From contig NC_063274.1 in the NCBI RefSeq assembly GCF_910591885.1, forward strand, positions 4,836,001-4,900,000: a stretch of 64,000 bases of DNA, in the 5' to 3' direction. A model generated the notes under the pieces. It was given only the letters and a program-made list of their open reading frames with translations, was not told the DNA's origin and did not search any database. Each line of letters opens with the position of its first letter. Position 1 is the first letter of the stretch. Shown here piece after piece: positions 13,987 to 27,800 of this stretch. The DNA is from Bombus terrestris (Eukaryota; Arthropoda; Insecta; Hymenoptera; Apidae). Position numbers and translations under genes: made by a program.

Positions 13987-16900
13987 TTATTTTCGCCAGT
14001 ATTGTGCAAACTTGTGTAATTGTTCCACTAATACTGCCATTACAGCTGTTACTGATAAGTCCAAAAGATTATGTACATAATGCACTGCTTCTTCGTCGCT
14101 CAAATCCAATCGTAGTTTATCTTGAACTTTTTTAACAGCTTTATCTGGTTCTAAAGCTATGTCTGGTACACTAGCATCAACCATTAACGAAAACAAATTT
14201 AGAATTAAATTTGCATGTCTGCGCAAATGTAGAAATGCAGTGTAACATTGTTTTCGAAATTCATGATAATGTTCCGAACCTACGCCCCCCATAGCTTCAA
14301 CCATCTCTTTACTCAATTTCATTGGTGGTGGTAAAGGCTTTGGATCTCGACCCAAAATATAGCCGAAATCTATATGAAAGAGTTTACCTGAAATATAAAT
14401 GTTATTCGATTTTATGAAATGCTTACAATTTTATATATGTATGTTTATTGATTTCATAGCTTATATAACTAAGAAATTTATACCAGAAATTACCTGACGT
14501 TGTTAAGAGTAAATTATCTAAATGTCGGTCACCAACACCAAGTACATATGTGATAATGCAGTAACCGGCTGAAATTTTATGATTTTATATAATTCAATTT
14601 GATATAAATTATTTCGGGAAGACAATTCTTACCACAACTTCGAACATAAGTATCCATAACTTCAGGTACAACACCATAAGGGCCATTTTCGGATGGATGA
14701 TGTTTTCGGAAAAAGCTTAATATGGAACCTTCACTAGCTAGAACTTCTGCAACTGTTGTAGATTCAATAAATTGTAAAAAACCATGTCTAGTACTTGTTG
14801 CAAGTACCCTAAAAATAAAGTAATTCATATTTTAAATAACGTTATATGTTGACAGATTGTTCTAAGAACTTTTACCTATAAGGAGTAAGTTTTAAATCCA
14901 AATTTTCTCTTCTTAATAATTTATCCATAAGTGCAATTGTTTGTAAAATTAATTGATCTTGTCTGAGGTCATCGCCATGTTTAAAAATCGCAATGTATTC
15001 GCTGTTTTCCGTTGTTAAAAATGTTAATTTAGAAGGCATAAGAGCTGATTTAAAAAGACTGGCTCTAAAAAATAACTTACATTACTTAAATATATCATAT
15101 ATCATTATTATGGAGAAAGAATTGCACATACTTTTCAGGTATAATTCCCTTGATACAAATTTCTGGATCCAAGGGAAAAGGTATTGGTTCAAAATTGGAA
15201 AAATTGATTTTAAATGCTGGATCCGGATCTGCCAATAATATCCTGAGCCGGTCAGTTTTCTTTTTACGATTTCCGCTTTCTCGTGCAACTGCTTTTACCA
15301 ATGCTACTAATTGATCAATAAACATTTTTTGGCGTAAAAGAAATGCTCTTCTTTTTTGCCAAACAGCATTTCCTTGTGCTAGCATCATTGAAAACATTGA
15401 CATTACAGTATTATACATTTCTTTAACACGAGTATCTTGTTTTGCACTTATTGATGGATCACTTTGATCTTCACATTCAATAGAGAGATACCAATAAAAG
15501 TAATTAGCCAGTGTAGTATTTTGGCATGCACGAGTAATCAGAAAAGATGCTAAATCCATAAGAGAATCTTGACTTGCTGAGAAATGTCCACTTTCAGATT
15601 CACTGGACTGTAAATCATGCATAATTATTCGTAACAAATTAGAGAAATTCATTGTTTATACTATAAAATTACTTACTGTTGTTACAGCTGTAGATGAAGA
15701 ATCATTAATTTGTACTTCTCTATCTAATTTTTCAACTTTTTCAGATTCCTTTTCTTTTATTAATGTCTGATGTGCCCTTTTGATGCTTTCAAAATCTTCA
15801 TACTTCAAAGCTTGTACTAATTGCAACAAATACAACATTAAGTCATCATCAGGTGCTTGATTAAGTCGAGTAATAGCATATCTTCTAACAGCTGGATGTG
15901 TAAATGCTGGGCCAAGTAACTCTAATGCATCTTCAGGGTCAGGTGGTGCCCATAATGCTAACATTTCTAATGCTTGTCGTTCTTCTCCAGCAACTTTCCA
16001 ATTTACGCATTTCACGAATTTTGTTAAAGCCTTCTTTTGATTTGACAAATAAAATCTATATTTCCAAATAAGATCTTGTTCTTCTGTAGAAAGAGCCGTT
16101 GTTGGCGGATAACTTAATATTATGTTTAAAGCATCACGAACATTTGAAGTTGGTTTTAATTCTCGAGTATGGCCACCGCTTCGTAAACTTCGAGCCAATT
16201 TATGATGTTTTGCTTCCACAAGATTTTCCTAACAATAAAAATATATGAATGAATATAATAATTATACATATACTACACATAGATATATATAAGATAATGA
16301 TTTAAGGGTAAGCCAAATAATAAGAACTGACTTTTTTATTTTTTCTCTTTCTTGGAAATAATTATAGCTTTTATGATAATAATCATAAATAAAGTTGAAA
16401 TCTATTGTATATTTTATATAAAAGTTTGTAATTATACTTACTTGCAAAATTTCATAATCGGGCAAAGTTACAACATCTGGTTGTGATCTGTGTTGAACAA
16501 CTTCATCCCCATCTTTTTCGTAATACACTATAGAGTACTATAAATATATATAAAATATTTAAAATATTTAGATTAATAATAAAATTTATAACAAAATTAT
16601 AAATAACAATTATATAATAGCCTATAGCACCAAAATTTAAAGTTTTTCATACCGGTATTCCATCCATAGTAATTTCTGGAAACTCAATCATTAAGTACAA
16701 GTATTCAGATGCTCTTTTCTCTCTTTCATTAATTAACTCAATTTCTCTAAATGTTAATCGGTCCAGCCAGTCAACTTTATTCATTTGACCATTCCTGTGC
16801 TTCTTGACAAGTTTTGCTAATCGTTGCATTTGTTCTTTCCCATGATCTCTAGTTTTTCCTGGTGTACTAGTTAGTACACTACCATCTGCTTCTACCCCAG

Positions 16901-17712
16901 GCCACACTCTAAGGTCTAGCATTCCTTGACGAAACACTCCATGTTTTCCAAATAAAGATATTGTTGTACCACCAACTGGTAATTTTCTACCAGGTCCAGC
17001 ACAGTCATATAAACTTATACATAATTGAGCATCTCGTGGTAGATCAGAATAAGAAATCGGTAGAGTTACCCATTGATTCCAACTAAGAAAATTCATATAT
17101 ATATTACACGTATTTTAGAAAAATACTGTCACCATACTTCCAAAACAATAATACATACTTCCAACGTGATGTGAAATGTTTATATGCTGTATGAACGGGT
17201 AAAGCAAGTGGTCTACCACCAGCCCACACCTGTAAAGAAGCTGCTAAATCCCCACGTCCTCCATTGGTTCCATATAGACCAGAGTATTTCAACATAGGGT
17301 CGATAAGCAATTTATCATATTCTGGTCGTTGTCTTTTTCCTTCTAATGTTCCTCTATGAAAAGGAAAATGTACTATATTAGAATAATTTACATTAAAATT
17401 GATATGTATTCATATGGCATTTTAATTAAAAGATCCAGATAATCTGTAATGAAATATTTGATTGTCTGTACTACATTTAAATTAGAATTTGTAATCGGAT
17501 TATTTTATATTTTATGATACTACCAGTAGTCCACCTGTTTTTATTGGGGAAATACATTATGGAACATTTATTATGGTAACCTGATAGCAGCTGATACTGA
17601 CACTTATTACATTTCACACACTTACAATTAAATCTTACATTTTAATTTGTATTTTCGTGTCTAACGAAGAACTGTACACATAGAAAAACTTATCATTAAT
17701 ATCTTCCATCAT
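13987..17712 (-). CDS. PIK3C3: Phosphatidylinositol 3-kinase catalytic subunit type 3 (Vps34)
   Basis: Makes PI3P from phosphatidylinositol for autophagosome nucleation and endosomal sorting, in complex with Vps15 and Beclin-1 (known for the family). Ten coding exons: 17639-17712, 17159-17353, 16653-17082, 16442-16537, 15677-16228, 15132-15607, 14876-15064, 14633-14808, 14494-14568, 13987-14387. They total 887 aa, the same length as human Vps34. Domains in order: C2 (about 30-200), helical PIK domain (about 270-450), kinase (about 600-885). Catalytic residues fall at the human positions: Lys636 before GDDLRQD, catalytic loop GVGDRHLDN with Asp743, and HIDFG with Asp761. The C-terminus ends FAQYWRK, as expected. 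The start is a double ATG (17712, 17709) in a 74-bp first exon ending in KIQIK. No missing residues or frameshifts. It is head-to-head with CCT3. Confidence 0.97.
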
Positions 17713-18717
17713 TTTATGAAATTACAAAGTTAACATATTTCTCTACTTCACATTTTCCATCATTCTGCCGCGTCTATTGTGCTTAATACATTGGTATATA
17801 TACCATACTGTATGAAGGAATATTGCTACCATAGGGATGTGATATATGTACGTACATAACATATATAGGTATAAATATTTCCTAATAGAGTCATCTATAG
17901 TATTTTTAGTAATATAAAAAGTTATGGTAACAGATGTTGGTAACAATTTTTATATTATCGATTGTTAATCAGAAAGTTGTATCACAACTTTCATGCTTTC
18001 GTTTATAAGTAGGCAACTTATCATTTGTAAACAAAGTTATAGCATTACACAAAATCTGTATAAATAGTGTACAAAATACATAATTTTAATTTTACTTCTA
18101 ATTTTGTTGCAAATTTACTAATAATAAAGATTTGTCTTTTTTATCAAATATTAAAGATATTATACAAGTACTATGAAACAAAGATATTATAAAATTTATT
18201 TTTATTATAGTATTATAATATCTAATATTTTACTATTTCTTTCTATTATAATTTTTTATTGTTATTTACTTCACTATCAATACACAATATGTTTTTGTGA
18301 ATATGTTTCTTATTCTTACAATCTTGTTGTATTTTGACAGATAAATAAATCATAAAACATAATATTTCAATATAAATATTTATTATTGAAATACATATAG
18401 CATTGCTTGAATAAAAAGTAAGTAGTTATTTTATTCCTGTTTTTGTATTATTGTAAATTAAAAAAATTTTAATAAAAGCAAAAGCAGAGAGGAAATTCTT
18501 CTCTGGCAAAAGCAACCATAGGGATATTTCACATTTTTGTTGGCAATACCCATTTTACTGAAGTATATTTCATTCTAGGAATATTCTTCAATCGTCATCC
18601 CCATTTCTAACCAATTATTACGAGTTCTCGTCTTTCGTTTTCTTCTGGAAAAGTCAGACGTGTACTTAACTATCATTTTTTGTCATAGTATTTTACTACT
18701 ATAGTAATTGAAGAAAA
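17713..18717. promoter_or_regulatory. Shared upstream region between Vps34 and CCT3
   Basis: This 1,005-bp spacer separates the start codons of two divergently transcribed housekeeping genes, so it must carry both promoters. It is strongly AT-rich. A CCAAT-like element (AACCAATTATTACG) lies near 18610, upstream of CCT3. No coding frame is credible; the frame at 17743-17946 has no family resemblance. Confidence 0.6.
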
Positions 18718-20896
18718 ATGTTTGGATCAGGGGCTGCTCCGATCGTAGTACTGAGTATGTAAAACAATTACGATTTTGGTTGTCATTTATTTCAATAGTG
18801 AGATTAAGAAAAATTTATTTCGTTATGTCGTGTGCTTTGATTATTGCAGGTCAAAATACGAAAAGGGATACCGGTCGAAAAGTTCAGAGAGAAAATATAC
18901 AAGCTGGGAAGGTGAGTCTGTACGATGCATAATTTACGTACATATTTGCCTTTTAAGGCCTTCATTAAATATCTATACGCCCACGTGTATATTCTGTACG
19001 AATAACTTTCGTTACGAAAAATTGATGCTACGTAATAATATAAAATATAGTATTTATAACATTTATGACAAATAAGGTCGGAATAAAATTTATATATCAA
19101 ATATTAAATAAATTACTTTAAAATTGAAAACGAATATGAACTAATTCTACATTATTTACATATTTAGGTGTTTTTTAAAAATAAATTTAAATAAATTTAT
19201 TTTACATTTAACATGAATCTACGAATTTTTAAATGTTGTATCTTTCTATAAAGGCCATTGCAGATGTTATTCGAACATGTTTGGGACCACAAGCTATGTT
19301 AAAAATGTTGATGGATCCAATGGGAGGTATAGTTATGACCAATGATGGAAATGCTATATTACGAGAAATAACGGTACAACATCCAGCTGGAAAATCTATG
19401 ATAGAAATAGCTAGAACTCAAGATGAAGAAGTTGGGGATGGCACTACATCGGTTATTGTATTGGCAGGAGAAATTTTAGCTACTGCTGAACCTTTTCTTG
19501 AGCAAAATATGCATCCTACAATTATAATAAGAGCATTTCGCCAGGCTTTGGAAGATATGGTGGCTATTCTCAATGATCAAGTCAGCATAGATCTGGATTG
19601 CAACAATAGAAGCAAATTGATTCAGGTCATTAATTCCTGTGTGGGCACCAAATTTATTGGACGTTGGTGTGAATTGGCATGTCAAATTGCTTTAGATGCA
19701 GTTTATACTGTAATGCTTGAAGAGAATGGTAGAAAAGAAATAGATATAAAACGTTATGCAAAGGTGGAAAAAATTCCTGGTGGCACTATTGAGGATAGCA
19801 CTGTTCTTAAGGGAGTAATGTTCAATAAGGATGTTACTCATCCAAAAATGAAAAGATATATTAAGAATCCAAGAATAGTTCTATTGGATTGTTCCTTAGA
19901 ATACAAAAAAGGAGAATCTCAAACTAATATAGAAATAATGAAAGATACAGATTTTACCAGGATTTTAGAATTGGAAGAGGAGTTTGTTAAGAAAATGTGT
20001 GAAGATATTATATCTGTAAAACCAGATGTAATAATCACTGAAAAAGGAGTATCAGATTTAGCACAACATTATCTTGTTAAAGCTGGAATTTCTGCTATCC
20101 GTAGATTGAGGAAAAGTGATATTAACAGAATTGCAAGAGCTTGTGGTGCAACTGTTGTTAATCGTACAGAAGAATTACGAGAGGAAGATGTTGGTACTAG
20201 AGCTGGTCTTTTTGAAATTAAAAAACTTGGGGATGAATACTTTTGCTTTATTACAGAATGTAAAGATCCTAAAGCATGCACTATAATTTTGAGAGGTGCC
20301 AGTAAAGATGTGTTAAATGAAACTGAAAGAAACTTACAAGATGCTCTTCATGTTGCAAGAAATCTTCTTATTGAACCTAAATTAGTACCAGGTAATATTT
20401 ATTATTAATATAGCATAATACACAAAACGCGCATGTAAAATATGTATTATTATATTGTATTTGTATTCTTATACATAAAGGTGGAGGAGCTGTGGAAATG
20501 GCAGTATCAAGGCTTCTAACAGAAAAAGCAGCAAGACTTGCAGGTGTAGAGCAATGGCCTTACAAAGCAGTGGCACAAGCATTAGAAATAATTCCAAGAA
20601 CGCTTGCACAAAATTGTGGAGCAAATACAATCAGAACCTTAACTGCATTACGGGCAAAACATGCCACTGAAGGAATGACATGGGGTATTGATGGAGAAAC
20701 TGGTCAATTGGTAGATATGAAAGAACGTGGAATTTGGGAGCCTCTATCTGTGAAACTGCAAACATATAAAACAGCTATTGAAACTGCTATTTTGCTGTTA
20801 AGAATTGATGATATTGTATCAGGAAGCAAGAAGAAGAAATCAGATAATGAGCCTGGTCAACCTGCACAAGTTTCAGAAGAATCTATGAAAGATTAA
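18718..20896 (+). CDS. CCT3: T-complex protein 1 subunit gamma (CCT3)
   Basis: Subunit of the eight-membered cytosolic chaperonin TRiC/CCT that folds actin, tubulin and other proteins using ATP. Four coding exons (18718-18754, 18850-18911, 19254-20391, 20481-20896) give 550 aa; animal CCT3 is about 545. The N-terminus reads MFGSGAAPIVVLSQNTKRD and continues to GRKVQRENIQAGKAIADVI. Nucleotide-binding motifs are intact: NDGNAI at about 63-68 and GDGTTS at 94-99. The apical domain follows, and the C-terminal equatorial part contains VPGGGAVEMAVSR and CGANTIRTLTALRAKH. The tail is charged and Lys-rich (GSKKKKSDNE). The start ATG is the first in frame. The tiny 37-bp first exon is confirmed by in-phase splicing (S13 split). 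No anomalies seen. Confidence 0.97.
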
Positions 20897-21876
20897 AAAC
20901 ACTGAATTTATATTGCACTTGCAAAGCTTTTATTTGTTAACATTTCATAATTCGTATTCATGATAATTTTATCAAAACTTAATTCATGTTTATGAGAAGC
21001 ATTATTTGCCTGTCTGTATGCATTTTCATAATAATAAAAATACTTTAAGGTATTAAAAATTGATGCAAATATTATATCTATTTATATATTGTTTTCAGTA
21101 GTTCATTTCCTTATCCGTATCAACAATGTTTCATAAACTGTCTCAGTGCATGTTTAATATATAGCAAAATAATAATATGATACTGCTTAAATATTATGTT
21201 CTGAATCTTTATGTACCTATCACTTTCACATTTACATTATAATACTTGTTATTAACTTCAGTTCCACCAAATGGGTAAATATTTTTATTCAAAATTTTGA
21301 TCTTTATAAATTTTTAATTATTCTTAAATTTTATGTTCATATGTCAGTGTCTCAAATAGCTTGAACTATTCTCATTACTTCAAATATTGAATAAAATGTT
21401 CATTGAGAATTTCTGTAGAAGATTGTAAGTATTTTGTTATCAATTTTTATCATTTGCTTGATTTGTTACAAACGATCAAATCATTGTAAATATAATTCTT
21501 CATAAATCATAAGTTTTAGGTATTTAAAAAAATTGGCAAGATATAGCCAGTTTCCTATCCCATTCTTCATAGTCTTTTTAAAGAAAGGTAACATTAATTT
21601 ATAACCTTTAATGATAAGTAATTAATAATAATCAACGAGGTGTAAATCGAGCAGTTGGTATAATGTAAATTTTAGATTCTAAAAAATGAAAAAAAGTTCA
21701 AGGAGATTGTAATACATTTTGAGGAAGGTGGCGTTTCACGCGACATAGGTATATTGATTGTGTGTGTAGGGTGGCCGGCATGAGTAAAGGCCGACGAATG
21801 GGACACAATTTTCGTAACGGCTCTTTGCGAAACTTAAAACTGTTCGGATAGACTGAACGATGAGCATGAATGTGAG
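20897..21876. other. CCT3 3' UTR and DAPK promoter and leader
   Basis: No gene seen. Candidate CCT3 poly(A) signal AATAAA at 21033-21038. The last 200 bp become GC-richer (GTGTAGGGTGGCCGGCATGAG), consistent with a promoter and 5' UTR for the kinase gene. An in-frame TAA upstream of the ATG at 21877 supports that ATG as the first possible start. Confidence 0.55.
21033..21038 (+). terminator. Candidate poly(A) signal of CCT3
   Basis: AATAAA 137 nt past the CCT3 stop codon. A chance match is possible in this AT-rich sequence. Confidence 0.45.
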
Positions 21877-24800
21877 ATGATGCCAGGCACGTCTCGCAAA
21901 TTGGGAACTTCGAACGGTGGTAAAAACCGACTTCCTTTCAATTGTTTTTAATCTTTCTACACAATATCGATGTCGATGTTTCTGTCAAGGCTGGCAGATG
22001 TTTAATATATCTTCGCGATTCGATACGATCAAGAGATGCAAAGTGTATCAACAACATTTTTAATGCACGATTATTCTGATCTTAATGAAAATACATCCAC
22101 GTGGCTACGTGTGTACGGAAGTGAATTTCGTATCTGTTTACTACTGGATTGACAGGTGTCTATGTTCTGTTAGTTTTGAACGACGACTATTAATAAATAA
22201 TTATTATTGTATAGCATTACACATTGATTTTAAAAGATTAAAGAACATTCGTTATATTACTTCTGTTCTATTTATATTGATAGATATTTGTAAATAATGT
22301 TGTTTAAGATAAGTTGTTCATGTAGAAATAAAACGTTTATTTTGTAAACATTCGTATTTTTGTTATATACATATATATACATATGGATATCTTTTGAATA
22401 ATATTATGTTTGTGAGAAAACTTATTTTCTATTAGTTGATAATTTTATTTTAGTATCTATCAAGTTCTTTTTATTTTGTTGACAGAATACATATAATTTC
22501 TATATTGGTAAAGTGATATATATAAGCAAAGTATATATCTTTTACATGTAAAAATCTTTATTTATTAAATAGGCCCTGAGTGGGACACTTTAATGGAGGT
22601 TCACCATGAACCAATTGAAAAAAACTATAAGTTACTGGAAGAAATTGGAAAGTAAGTTGTCATACAATGTACAGTTTGCATTTATAATAAATATATGAAA
22701 TTACAAATCTACATATTTATAATTTACAGAGGACAATTTGCAATAGTACGGAAATGTATGGAAATAAAGACTGGAGAGTTTTATGCTGCCAAAATTATGA
22801 GAAAAAGACGAGTTGCCAGAGGCGTGGCAGCTGAAGACATTGGTAGATATTTTTGCATATTTGATAATACTTTTCCTGTATAAATAATTGTTGAATTTTT
22901 GTTTTAGCTCGAGAAGCAGGTTTATTAGCACGACTAAGACATCCAAATATTGTTTCATTGCACAAAGTTGTTGACACAGGCACAACAGTTGTTTTACTTT
23001 TAGAATTAATTTCAGGAGGAGAACTTTTTCATTGGGTACCATCTGGTGAATTAGAAGCTGCACATGTGGTTTGTAATTTTTTTTTTAGTAAATGTAATCT
23101 AAAATAACTAATATAAAACAAATACTCAACAATGTAAATTTGTATAGGTTCGTCAAGTTTTAATGGCTCTTAGTCATTTACATTCTCATCAAGTTGCTCA
23201 TTTAGATATCAAGCCTGAAAATATCCTGTTATCAACTCCACCACCAATGCCAAATATAAAATTAATAGGTAAGTTATTACATTAAGGTTTACATGTGAAT
23301 GTATTGTTTAAAACATGTAACAAAAATTTGTATATTTCAATATACAGATCTAGGTCTTTCACATCGATTAGTACCTGGATCTGAACACAGAGCATTATTT
23401 GGTACACCTGAGTTTGTTGCTCCTGAAATTGTAAATTATGAACCACTCAGTTTGGGAACTGATCTTTGGGCAGTTGGTGTTTTAACATATATTCTCTTAA
23501 GTGGTGCATCACCATTTCTAGGTGAAGATAAACAAGAAACTTATGCGAATGTTGCTGCTTGTCAATATCAGTTTGACAATGAATATTTCAGTACAGTATC
23601 TGAAATTGCCAAAGATTTCATACAATCCTTGTTGATCAAGGATCCAAAGTAAGTATGAGAAATTTAGAAGCAGTGTTAGAAAGTTTAATTTTAAGATATA
23701 TAATGATTTAAAATGGAATGAAGTAACAATGAAAAATTTGATTTTCAGAGAAAGAGGAACCGCAGAATCGTGCCTTAAACATCCTTGGATCCTCACGGTC
23801 TGTTCCTGAAAGCAATATTATAATTTCCTTTGTAATTGCCAGAGCTGACTATCATTTTTATTTTCTATCATTCATATTATTCTTTGATTTCTCATGAAAT
23901 AATGTTTATTTATGTACATCGCATAACGAATGTTAGTAGCATTTGTACAGTTACATACCAATTATACATCATGCATATACATTATTTCTCACAGAATATA
24001 CATAAGTTAAATGTAACAAATTTTTTTATTGAATATATGTACCTTAATTATTATGTTTTAGAAAATATAATTTTTTACATAGTACTATATAATATAGAAA
24101 TGTTATTCATGTTGATAATTCATTTTTAAGGAAACGTTTTTATTGGCATTTGTATATAAATATATGACTTCGTAATTGTATATTGTAATGTAATTGATCA
24201 TAAAACACGATATACATAAAATACATACATAATATGTACATAAAATAATATAGTATTGAATAGTTGTGTTTGTTTGTTTTTCTGTAGGAATCAGAAGCCT
24301 CTCAAGGTCTTGGTGGAGCAATGATCAGTGCCGTTAAACGAGGCTGTGTTGAGGCTGTGTCTCAGTTACTATTGCAAGGAGCACCATTGAATGTGAAAGA
24401 TTCTGTAAGATTCTTTTCGCTATATACGCCCAAATGTAATATAAATAAAGTGTGAATAATTTTGTTTTTTAAACAGAAAGAAGATACGCTTTTACATATA
24501 GCTTGTGAAGCAGGGGATGAAGGAATGGTAACTTTTTTAATAGAGAATGGAATAGACTTGGATACACCGAACAAGAAAGGCTTAACACCACTACATGTGG
24601 CTGCTAGATATGGTTATATTAATCTTGTTAGACATTTGTGCCTTGCTGGTTGTGATGTTGATAAAACAAATCGTGGAATTAGAGCGGATGTGACAGCAAT
24701 CAAATATGGACATCCAGATATTGCATCATTGTTGGATAAGCTTCGAAATGTATGTTATTAAAATGGTCTATTTTTGTTATATTTGGTATTACATTAATGT

Positions 24801-27800
24801 ACTTATTTAAAATTATAGCCCATTCAACGTGAAAATTATATTAAACAGTTACAACCAACACACAGACCAATAGATCGTTTACACATAAGACTCTTAGGAC
24901 ATTGTGCATCAGGAAAATCATCCTTAATAAATTCTTTAAAATCGGGTATTTTTAGTTTTGGATTTTTTAGAAGATCAAGAAGTCAGAATTATACTACAAA
25001 GGTATTTATTTTTAATACTTTAAATATAAAGTAAAGGTATATATTATATTTATTTGGCACGTTGAGAGTGAAAATTATTTTTACTAAAACTAATTTTATA
25101 GAGAGAACCAAGTATTGAATTAGATGTAACTAGTAAGCACGGCTCACTTAGTTTTGAGTACAGTGACAGTGAATATGAAGGTACACAAGGAGTAGAATGG
25201 AGTCGCGGTAACGTAGGTAAGGAACATAACTAAATATTCTTATTTATGATTATATGAAATTACATATATTTATAAATTTATTAATTAATAAGGTGGTGAA
25301 TGTATCTTTTGGGAGTTATGCGGTCGGGAAGAATTTTTACCATCTTATCACTATGTACTTACTTTTCAACAACCTGTTGTACACCTTATTACAGTTAGTC
25401 TTAGAGAACCACTCACTATACAACTTCAGCAAGTAAAATTTTGGCTACGATTTATTTCAGATCGTATTGCATCAACTAATTTTGGTAAGTTTAACGATCT
25501 GTTTATAAGGAAGAATATAATTATATTTATTAATTATTTATATATTTATAAATTACATGTCTTTGTCAAATATGTTTTTGCAACAGGTTTTGGTGGCAAA
25601 TATAATGATGTAAAAGTAATCTTAGTCGGTACTTATGCTCCAGAACCTCTTGCTCCAAATACAAATAGTGCAAGCCTTCTTGCCTCCCTTTTACCTTTTT
25701 TGAGAGAGTTCGCACTAATTTTGGGAGATGAACCCCAAATGGTCGCAGTGGATGCAACTAATCCTTCTAGCCCTGGTCTGAAACTTCTAAGATCATACTT
25801 GAATAATGCAAGGATGGAATTTTTAGAGGTGAATTATGAAAGTAACAATATTTACATTTTTTACACATATTACAAAACAAATTTTTTAAAAAGTATTATT
25901 ACGAGTCTCTCAGATTTAACCGAGTTTCCATAATAACTCGTAATTAATTCTTTATTAAACTCAATCAAATTTAAGACATTTAGATATTTGAAATTTTGAA
26001 TTAAATTTTTAAGACACACCAATTTAAGTAAACTATTGCATGTCATCATACATAATATCAAATTAAGATCATTGTATGAAGATCACTTACTTTAAATTAA
26101 GAATGTAGGATGTAAATCATAAATGAATATGTTATTGCATTAGTATATTGATGATAATTTCTTATGAAATGAGAAAGATATTTAAGGGTGTAAACATATT
26201 TTAATATTTATGATTTACATCTAGGAATCTCAGTTCAACATGAAAATCTACAATCATTTCATGCTTGGTTGCACGAGCGACTCGTTTAGTAAAAAAAAGG
26301 TCAATTGATATATCACTGAAAAATTGATGCCAAATATACAAAATATTAAAAGGTTTAGGTTCAGCTTAATATATTTGTGTACATAATTATACTTCCACAT
26401 CTTTTTACAGGGATATCGCCAGTGTTTGTACAGCATGCAATAAATGTGTGCATTAACATTTTCAAAACGATTCTGATCAGAATCGAGTCATTTCATTTGC
26501 ATAGTGCCAATTACATTTAAACGATTCACGTCTCTTTGATTTCAAATCCCGCAATGTTAATACTATGTTGAACAAAGCATTCATTCCTAAATATGATGCA
26601 ATCCTTTTTGTTGAAGTTATGATTCAGTAATCCATGGTCATTTCATGATGCATGGTTGATTTAATATATATGTATAAGTAATTAAGCTCACCAAATATAA
26701 TACTTTGTATTATCCATAATTTTCGATTAAAATAATTATTTGCGACATTTAATCAAGCACATTCTCTAAAAAAACAAATATTATAAGTAAAATTTCTCAA
26801 ATCTGCTGTCACTTTATCACATAATCAATTTACTAACGACATATATTTTAGTTGCTGATTATTTGGTCATTAACGTTTATTAACATCAGCCTTACTGCAT
26901 GCAATGCATGATGTAGGAAGGACCGGAAGTTGCAGAAAGTATTCTCCGACGTGACACGCCGCGGGCTGCGGCCTCGTACGTGCCCTTGGCGAATCTTGAT
27001 AAACAGGTCGAACTATTTCTCAATTCCTTTGATAAAAGTGATGCGTATAATGAAGCTGTAATTTATTTAATAATTACTCTAATGCTTTATCCCATTAATA
27101 CATACGTGCACTACTGTCCAATGCAATTAAGAAACTACTCTTGTATATATTTTCTGCATCAGTGTATTATTTAATACTTTTCCCTTGTATTTTATTGTTA
27201 AAGATTCCATAATTTTATTATAGAGTGCACTAGTGTGGACTGGTCTTGCTGAATCTTGGAGATCGTACATGCAATCATTAGAAGTATTTCCAGTTATGCT
27301 AACACAGGAGGAATTTTTGAAGGAAGTGAGAAAAATTAATCCATTAGTTTCCTTAGAGCACTGTAGACATCTTGGCTTACAATTACAGGTTTCTGTTCCT
27401 ACTGTTGTATCTTTTCCATTTAGTTTTTGTTCTTGATACATTAATTAAGATTTAATCTGCAGAATTTAGGAGAATGTATGCTTCTTCCTGGGAATTTAGT
27501 AGTTTTAAGTCCAGAATGGTTTTGGCAGGATGTAATAAATTGGCAATTAAGCCTAGAACAAAGAGGACGTCTTGGTGGTCGTACTACAGGGGTTTATGCT
27601 TTAGAAGATTTTCAGGCTCGTTGTCCTTGTCCTGCAGGACAAGCTTTACAAGCTTTACAGGCTGTAAATTTATGTGTGCCGGTATGTATTTAAATGTCTG
27701 CATTTTATTCATAAGATAAATTTATGTTATTTTATTTCAGTGTGAGGTGGATGATGATGAAGTAGAATATGAAATACCATGTTTAAATCTCGTCGAGCGT

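Noticed and set aside
15656..15676. Apparent stop at the end of the Vps34 helical-domain exon
   Set aside because: A 69-bp intron (15608-15676) with good GT/AG ends restores the frame in phase 0; it is not a pseudogene.
26225..26330. Exon-like stretch in the large DAPK intron (starts GAATCTCAG after an AG)
   Set aside because: Open for about 34 codons but has no donor in a phase that fits the next exon, and the sequence does not resemble the COR region.
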